The position numbers were made by a program, and so were the translations under genes. From contig CAJPVJ010000446.1 of the NCBI GenBank assembly GCA_905397405.1, positions 1 through 25,141 of the forward strand: 25,141 bases of DNA, given 5' to 3'. The DNA is from Oppiella nova (lineage: Eukaryota; Arthropoda; Arachnida; Sarcoptiformes; Oppiidae). The stretch's first letter is position 1, and every line of letters begins with the position of its first letter. Under the pieces are notes generated by a model that saw nothing but the letters and a program-made list of their open reading frames with translations, was not told where the DNA came from and did not search any database. Of the stretch, positions 18,732-25,141 are shown in pieces.

Positions 18732-19110
18732 CTCTACTCTCAACACAAAAAATAATAATAAGATTAGAAAAATGTATTTCTCGTTTAAGTTATGCACGAA
18801 TTCATTGACTATTTTCTCGGTCTTATTATTATTATTACAGTATTTTTCATTTAAACGAAATATTATTTTTTCATATATTTACTAAACATATAGGAGTAGC
18901 CCTTACAGCGGCATATAATATCCTAATAATAATATTGTAATAGTAATCATATGTATATTAAATGTTTTGTAAACCTTTCCGGCTGTACACTATTTGCATA
19001 TAATATCGTTTATAGTATACAATACACACCGATTATGACTTCCCATTTAACTCATTATTAAGAAAAATAAAACTTTTTGATTGTGTAATCAAATATATTT
19101 ATTTAATATG
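18727..19110. other. AT-rich spacer
   Basis: No gene recognised. Partial inverted similarity lies between AATAATAATAAGA near 18754 and TCTTATTATTATT near 18821. Confidence 0.4.
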
Positions 19111-19636
19111 GTACTTATAAAAAGGGTTTACTATACGCATAATTATACAGTATTTTATTGTGCAATCGGGTATGAGCCAGAATAAATTTGTAACAATATT
19201 TGTTTTAATATACGTGACCCCTCCCTGGGTGATATTCGGTATAACTGATATGTTTGCGTAATAAAAGTCAAATAAATACAATTTTTTTTGTAAAAACCTT
19301 TTATTTGTATACAAGTCCACGCATTTGTGACAATAGTTATCGACACAATAATTATTTCTCAGACATGTATCCAAAATAATGTATAAATTATTTTTTATTG
19401 TATGCACACAATGCCTATGACTTTGTATTAATTGTTATGTTATATGTTTTTCTTTATGGAGAAGTTCATTATAAACAATATGTGGTACTAAACCTACGTT
19501 TGACTGTAATTTTCTGTGTATTTCACAATCACATGCTACACATTTGATTACCAGTCCCTTATATGACATACCAGTGCTCTCTTAGACAGAACAGAATCCC
19601 TATGACAGACAATAATTGTTTGTTTCAATTTCTTTT

Positions 19637-19679
<43 letters not shown>

Positions 19680-20329
19680 AAAATAACAAAAAACTATTAT
19701 ATCTATTGTCACAGAATATAAAGAATAACAAAAAAGTAAAAACTAAAATATAAGACAATAATTACATGAATAGACTGTTAGCTGATGACTGATATACAGT
19801 AGTACTTATAAAAAGGGTTTACTATACGCATAATTATACAGTATTTTATTGTGCAATCGGGTATGAGCCAGAATAAATTTGTAACAATATTTGTTTTAAT
19901 ATACGTGACCCCTCCCTGGGTGATATTCTGTATAATCTGATATGTTTGCGTAATAAAAGTCAAATAAATACAATTTTTTTTGTAAAAACTTTTTATTTGT
20001 ATACAAGTCCACGCATTTGTGACAATAGTTATCGACACAATCATTATTTCTCAGACATGTATCCAAAATAATGTATAAATTATTTTTATTGTATGCACAC
20101 AATGCCTATGACTTTGTATTAATTGTTATGTTATATGTCTTTCTTTATGGAGAAGTTCATTATAAACAATATATGGTACTAAACCTACGTTTGACTGTAA
20201 TTTTCTGTGTATTTCACAATCACATGCTACACATTTGATTACCAGTCCCTTATATGACATACCAGTGCTCTCATAGACAGAACAGAATCCCTATGACAGA
20301 CAATAATTGTTTGTTTCAATTTCTTTTAG

Positions 20330-20363
<34 letters not shown>

Positions 20364-20492
20364 TTCCAACAAAATAACAAAAAACTATTATATCTATTGT
20401 CACAGAATATAAAGAATAACAAAAAAGTAAAAACTAAAATATAAGACAATAATTACATGAATAGACTGTTAGCTGATGACTGATATACAGTA
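19111..20492 (+). repeat. Tandem duplication, two 691-bp units
   Basis: Unit 1 (19111-19801) and unit 2 (19802-20492) both run from GTACTTATAAAAAGGG to GATATACAGTA, with a handful of substitutions and indels. Each holds a (CT)n tract (19639-19674 and 20330-20365; the second has TTTC interruptions). Open frames of about 90-100 codons on the minus strand occur in both units but are low-complexity and not conserved in frame, so I do not call genes. The short overlap at the junction fits a simple tandem duplication. Confidence 0.9.
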
Positions 20493-20526
20493 TGTGTTCA
20501 GACAATAGACACTGTATTATAGAGAC
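20449..20526. repeat. Block E', inverted copy of 18524-18600
   Basis: It covers the end of unit 2 and the next 34 bases. Its inverted partner abuts palindrome 2. Confidence 0.8.
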
Positions 20527-20990
20527 AGCAAAAAATGATTACAATTATTGGGTTAATAAAACATTGAGAATAAGATTGTGTATTTGCAAAACACAACTAC
20601 TGGTGCCCCCGACTAATCATAGAAAGCCGGCACCGGTTATGTCTGTATATGAATACCTGCGCTGTCAACCCATCCCCCCTTCACCCCTATATGTCTCAGG
20701 TAATCACGTATTTGCCATCAAATATATGATGTAATCTCCGCGACAATCAAATCGACGACAAGTTTTTACCCCAAAAAATCATTTTCTTTCTTTCAGTTTT
20801 TACTTTCAGTTAATTTATCGCAAAAAGTGATGTAATTTTGAGTACTTGAAAGGCAAACGCATTAATATACTCTTACTTTTTTTCTTCACTATTGTATAAC
20901 TTTTATAATAATTGCCAAAGTTATATGAATTTTTGTTTTTAAATTATATTTCCATTAATATAATTGTGAAACATATACGTGGCTATCAAT

Positions 20991-20992
<2 letters not shown>
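20527..20992. other. Spacer with a GC-richer patch
   Basis: About 20595-20745 is less AT-rich (GTGCCCCCGACTAATC..., CATCCCCCCTTCACCCC). A short open frame crosses it and a donor-like CAG|GTAATC follows, but there is no acceptor or domain I can support. It may be a transposon remnant. Confidence 0.35.

Positions 20993-21029
<37 letters not shown>
20993..21029. repeat. (CT)n microsatellite
   Basis: Uninterrupted CT dinucleotides between ATCAATAG and GGATTCC. Confidence 0.95.
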
Positions 21030-21032
<3 letters not shown>

Positions 21033-21136
21033 TTCCTATTATTACTTTTAAACTTAAAGAGCATTAAATGAAATAAAACTCTTGAGATGACAGTCCAATG
21101 ATTAGCACATATATGAAGTCAATTACACGTCGACCG

Positions 21137-21280
21137 AAACAAACGATATGTTTGGCGGAAGTGTCACAACACTTGTCTGTCTCTCCCTTTTTCTGACCAC
21201 TTATTTCTCGTGCAATATATAAGAGATTTACTCATAATTACTGTATCCATGAGTGAGTGAGTGAGTGAGTGAGTGAGTGA

Positions 21281-21319
<39 letters not shown>
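21137..21319 (+). repeat. Dispersed repeat C, copy 2, ending in (TGAG)n(GA)n
   Basis: Bases 21137-21258 match 15669-15789. Here the terminal microsatellite is compound, with about eight GTGA units and then GA repeats to 21319, whereas copy 1 has plain GA. The unique part is unchanged while the tail has evolved. Confidence 0.85.
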
Positions 21320-21320
<1 letters not shown>

Positions 21321-21977
21321 AGACATCAGATGTAGCTTTAAATATAAAATATATTTCATTTTCTCAATAAATTTGCTGTAATTGTGTGTAACATACGATA
21401 CCACATATCAGTAAAATTGAATGTCTTATATATGGCTTATGATTATTACCTAAATATGTGAGGTGTATATCAAACACTGCACACTCATAGAGAGCACACA
21501 AAAGCCATTATATGATTATCTATCGTCTCTTCTCCACTAATGTGTTGTGCAATGAAATCAAGTTTTCAATACAATGTATATAATATGCCACACAATAGGC
21601 ATTTCATTATTATATTATGATTACTTGATTGATTATCAAACATGAACATTTTATTTAACTCTATTTCTCTGTCCATTATTCTCGCATTTTATAATACTTT
21701 ACACTTAATTACATATAAATTTCATTAAAGTATTACTTCTCTGTCGCTCACAATCCCTACATATCTTTGATTTGATTTTTCTCTCTCACTTTGAGTTGAG
21801 TTTTCTTAACGTAATAATAAGAAAATTGCAATTAATTTCTTATCATAACTGAGTGGAGAAATAGACATTTCAAGTATAAGTTCATGAAAAACACATTTTT
21901 CTAATATTTCTTTCCATTCTCTTCCCTATTCTCTAATAACAAAATAAAAAACATTTTCTTTCAATCAAAATGAGTTT

Positions 21978-21979
<2 letters not shown>
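21320..21979. other. AT-rich spacer
   Basis: No gene or long repeat recognised. Confidence 0.4.

Positions 21980-22010
<31 letters not shown>
21980..22010. repeat. (CT)n microsatellite
   Basis: CT dinucleotides followed by CATGATGTCATG. GATGTCA also follows the (CT)n of arm B. Confidence 0.95.
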
Positions 22011-22012
<2 letters not shown>

Positions 22013-22870
22013 ATGATGTCATGCCATGTAATTTGATTTTCCGATTGAATATTATTTCTATTTGTGTATAAAAAAGAAATATATTTTATTTGAATAAGTG
22101 TTTTGTTGTGTTATATTTGGTACACATTTGCGAAACACTTCATACATTTATTTCCAAACATAGTTTCGCTATTATAATGTTATTATTTATTAATTATTGT
22201 TTTATATATTTAATATTCAAACAATTATTGCTTATATTGTACTATACTATACTCGACATAACTGTCCAAATATACATACATCCCTTTAATACAATACAGT
22301 ACATGAATAATACAAAAATTATTGATTCAATATTAAAATATTTATCCCTTAAATGCTAATTAAATTTCACATATCATACACATAATTTTAATTGCAATTA
22401 AACGCAATAAGGGTATAGCCCATGGTGGGGTTAGGTGCACATGTTAGGTAGGTGCCACGAAGTTCATACATATGGCATTTACAAAAAACAAATGCCCAAA
22501 TAGGAAGTAAATAAAAAGCCTTTTTTATTATATTTCAATTACATATAAAACCCCATCTCATAGACAACACATACAAAACACAAATCCATTTATAAAATAA
22601 TTAGTTTTTTTCGCTGTCTCTCGCATATTGTGTTTGCTTTTTATATATGTTTGAGATTTTTTTGATCGTTATATGTGTTGTGTGTTTGTGTTTCGCAGCT
22701 ATTGTTCAAAAATGTCAGACAATATATACATCTGAAGTATGTGTGTATATCAAGTGTAATCAGTTTTTTCGGGGTAATATTATTTCTCATCAAATGTTTT
22801 ATCGACTTATCATTAATTTATATATTTTTTTTGTAATCTATTTATTAATATAAATCATTTTATTCCGGAG
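22011..22870. other. AT-rich spacer
   Basis: An 89-codon open frame (22090-22359) and a 68-codon one (22647-22853) are hydrophobic and low-complexity, as expected by chance from AT-rich DNA. A small GC-richer patch lies at about 22410-22475. No gene is supported. Confidence 0.4.
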
Positions 22871-22896
22871 TCTCTCTCTCTCTCTCTCTGTCTGTC

Positions 22897-22928
<32 letters not shown>
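22871..22928. repeat. Compound (CT)n/(GTCT)n microsatellite
   Basis: TC repeats with scattered G substitutions making TGTC units. Confidence 0.95.
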
Positions 22929-22929
<1 letters not shown>

Positions 22930-23397
22930 AAGAGTTTTTTAGATAACAAATCATTATTTTCGTGAATCACTTAATCTATCACTTGCTTTGAATGGGAAAA
23001 GAGTTTTTCAATGTAACCGAAAAAATTAAGTTTTTTAAAACCTATTCTTATGTTAAAATATTTTGATATAAAAACAGTGTTTGAATTTAAAATTCATACA
23101 TTGATTGAGCAGTGAATGAATGTCTTTCAGAAAAACATTACTTTTTTATAATAATAAATAACATATAAAAAGAGATTTATTGTTCAAGACCATTATTGTT
23201 TTTAAATAGTGTTAACTGTCAGTGCCTTTTATAAAAATACTCTAATAATGGGACGGGTATGTGATTTGTGTACAAAATAAATTAAAGGGAAATTTTTCCA
23301 ACAGATATTTCATATAATGACTAAAACTTGAAATTAAAGTGAATTATATAAAACAGAAGGAAAATAAATACACGGAAAATATACTGTAATTATATTC

Positions 23398-23464
23398 ATC
23401 ACATTTTATCTACTCACTGATCACTCAATTGGTCACCATGGTGACAAATCGATTAAAATGTGAT
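23398..23464. promoter_or_regulatory. RFX X-box-like palindrome inside a larger inverted repeat
   Basis: GTCACCATGGTGAC (23432-23445) is a perfect 14-bp palindrome. Both half-sites fit the GTNRCC half of the RFX X-box. Around it, ATCACATTTTA (23398-23408) pairs with TAAAATGTGAT (23454-23464). No gene is recognised nearby, so a promoter role is only a possibility. Confidence 0.3.
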
Positions 23465-23609
23465 AGCTAAGTGTATGCTATTGATACACCTGTATATAAT
23501 ATTCTTACGTTATAATTCAATATACCGTTTAATAATACAATATAAAGTAATTATTATTATTATTATTTTCCATATACTTGAATATAGTTACTGTACTTGA
23601 CTTTGTTTG

Positions 23610-23664
23610 CTCTCTCTCTCTCTCTCTCACCCTCTCTCTCACCCTCTCTCTCTCTCTCTCTCTC
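23610..23664. repeat. (CT)n microsatellite with ACC interruptions
   Basis: CT dinucleotides interrupted twice by CACC. Confidence 0.95.
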
Positions 23665-24602
23665 CATGTTTTGAGTTCATCCCAAAAATTAATGTCAATT
23701 TTTACAATATAGGGAAAAATCTATAATAAATTTGATTATAACCACTAATGAATTTTATTGTTTATTATGCAATCATGCATTAGTGAAAACATTTACATGC
23801 ATTTTAATTTTGTTATTCTTTTGATATTTAATTAAATATTTATTATTATCTCATAATTATTTGCGAGAGTATGTGCCCTAAAAATAATGTATAAATATTT
23901 GTATTGATTTTCAAAAATGCAATTATCATATGATATATACGACTAGAAAGAAGTATATATTTAATTGATTTGAAATCAAATATTAAAACATTGGAAAAAT
24001 AAATAATATCTTATATATTCATAAGACATTTATTTAAAAAAGTTTTTATTTTTGTTTAAACAAATTATATTTACTTTTTTAATACTTATAAATAACTTAT
24101 ACAGCATAGATTACAAATATTTAAATTTAAAACATAATACGTGATTAAAAATCTTAAACGAAAGTACTTATCAAAAAATAAATTTAATACTTATAATATA
24201 AATTTTATATTTAAAATGACAATTAATATAATTATAATTTGTATACACTTTTCTCTCATTAAAACAAATTGCAGAAAATTATTTATAATTTTTTACAAAT
24301 GATATTCTTGTAATTAATATATTTGTTTTACATTTTTTAAAAATCATTGACAACTCATGGAAGGACTAAAAACACTAATTATAAAAACTTTTTAAAATAC
24401 TTTGCTTACAAAAAAATACTATTATTTGACAGTATATGCGAGTGTGAGAGAAAAAAATAATAAATAATTTTTTATTTTTATGTGTTCACCAAAAAATAAT
24501 AATAATGATTGACTAATAAGAGTGGGAAATGGATATAAATCTATGGGAACTCTATTTATACACGACGTTAAGCGACACATAAAATTAACTAGCAAAAAAT
24601 AT
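23665..24602. other. Very AT-rich spacer
   Basis: No gene, long repeat or microsatellite recognised in about 940 bp. Confidence 0.45.
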
Positions 24603-25008
24603 TATATTCTTATTATTAGTGCTTTTTATTTCATATTATTTTTTGAGTGACGATAAAGATGTTGTGTTTCGACAGTAAAGCAAGAGATAAATTATTTTAC
24701 AATGAATTATATGAAAATAATGATAAAACTCAACGAAAATAAAAATATATAATTTTTTGAAATAATATTTCATATTTAAAATTAAATTCTCTCTCTCTCT
24801 CTCTCTATCGCATACACTATTAAATAACTTTTTTGACGATCCGATGAAAAATTGTGTGAAAATAAAAATAAGAGACACACAAAAACTTTTTTGTTTTGCA
24901 AAATATATTCATATCATATCAAAGGAATTTATAACAAAATTTCTATATATTTTTATGTGTTTGTGAACACAATTTATACACAGATTTATAATTCATAGTA
25001 TGCATCGC

Positions 25009-25045
<37 letters not shown>

Positions 25046-25141
25046 CACACAAACAAGTATTCAAAATATAAAATCACAGAAAAATAAAAACTTGAAATAA
25101 ATTTATTTTCAGAAATATTTTTATTCTTTATGCCGTCAATG
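24603..25141. repeat. Inverted copy of 17829-18395 (blocks Z, X and W), running off the window
   Basis: This 539-bp segment is the reverse complement of 17829-18395. It contains Z (to 24788), (CT)n 24789-24806, X (24807-25011), (CT)n 25012-25043, and W from GGCACACAAACAAG to the window end at GCCGTCAATG. Block X differs at about 2% of positions from 17956-18155. The microsatellites differ in length and purity. It has the 25-bp piece missing from the left arm of palindrome 1, so this Z-X-W order is probably the older arrangement. Confidence 0.9.

Noticed and set aside
19099-20102. Pairs of 88-102-codon minus-strand frames in the 691-bp duplication
   Set aside because: Frames shift between the two units, composition is low-complexity, and there is no domain, so chance frames in duplicated DNA are more likely.
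20595-20745. Possible small exon with donor CAG|GTAATC
   Set aside because: There is no acceptor, no recognisable protein motif and no partner exon; the GC-richer patch alone is not enough.
15669-21258. Repeat C copies as a pair of long terminal repeats
   Set aside because: The 5.4 kb between them has no gag, protease or polymerase sequence, there are no TG...CA ends, and both copies finish in a microsatellite.
22090-22359. 89-codon hydrophobic open frame
   Set aside because: Ile/Leu/Phe/Tyr-rich composition is what very AT-rich DNA gives by chance; no start context or domain.

Overview
The window is eukaryotic. The evidence is short GT-AG introns, a secreted C-type lectin, F-box/leucine-rich-repeat genes, a tRNA-derived SINE, foldback transposons and abundant (GA)n/(CT)n microsatellites in AT-rich DNA. 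The very short intron (53 bp), the secreted lectin and the tandem F-box/LRR family fit an arthropod, plausibly an acariform mite. That placement is inference from gene style, not a species identification.

Left third (1-9.3 kb), gene-bearing. The window opens in the tail of a SINE-like repeat, followed by a second SINE-like copy (111-240). On the minus strand lies a decayed copy of a lectin signal-peptide exon (461-533), then an intact three-exon gene for a secreted 196-aa C-type lectin (1181-2020). On the plus strand are two tandem F-box/LRR paralogues (3120-4058 and 5881-7166). Their F-box segment is identical over 98 bp while nearby sequence has diverged, which suggests gene conversion. The first copy is cut short at its C-terminus and the second has a broken frame just after the F-box. 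Between them are a 293-bp Mutator-like MITE with a 10-bp target duplication and a degenerate tandem array with units of about 122 bp. Just after the second F-box gene is a 160-bp insert flanked by a 15-bp direct repeat. It carries a hammerhead-ribozyme-like core of the type found in Penelope-like retroelements. A minus-strand gene at 8203-9000 encodes an unrecognised helical protein with a hydrophobic C-terminal hairpin, and its frame is crossed by one TGA.

Middle and right (9.3-25.1 kb), repeat field. I see no convincing gene here. There is a 255-bp foldback element (9920-10174), then about 14 kb with many (GA)n/(CT)n tracts. These tracts separate 100-500-bp blocks that recur in direct and inverted orientation at roughly 97-99% identity by eye: A/A', B/B', C1/C2, a 691-bp tandem duplication, and a chain of palindromes at 17.5-18.7 kb that reappears inverted at the right edge. 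The two N bases in the window sit exactly at the ends of inverted-repeat arms, so some of this architecture may be assembly joins.

How the genes relate: the lectin (secreted recognition protein) and the F-box/LRR proteins (probable substrate receptors of SCF ubiquitin ligases) belong to families that commonly expand by local duplication. Both show duplicated and decaying copies here. I see no operon-like or pathway link between them.
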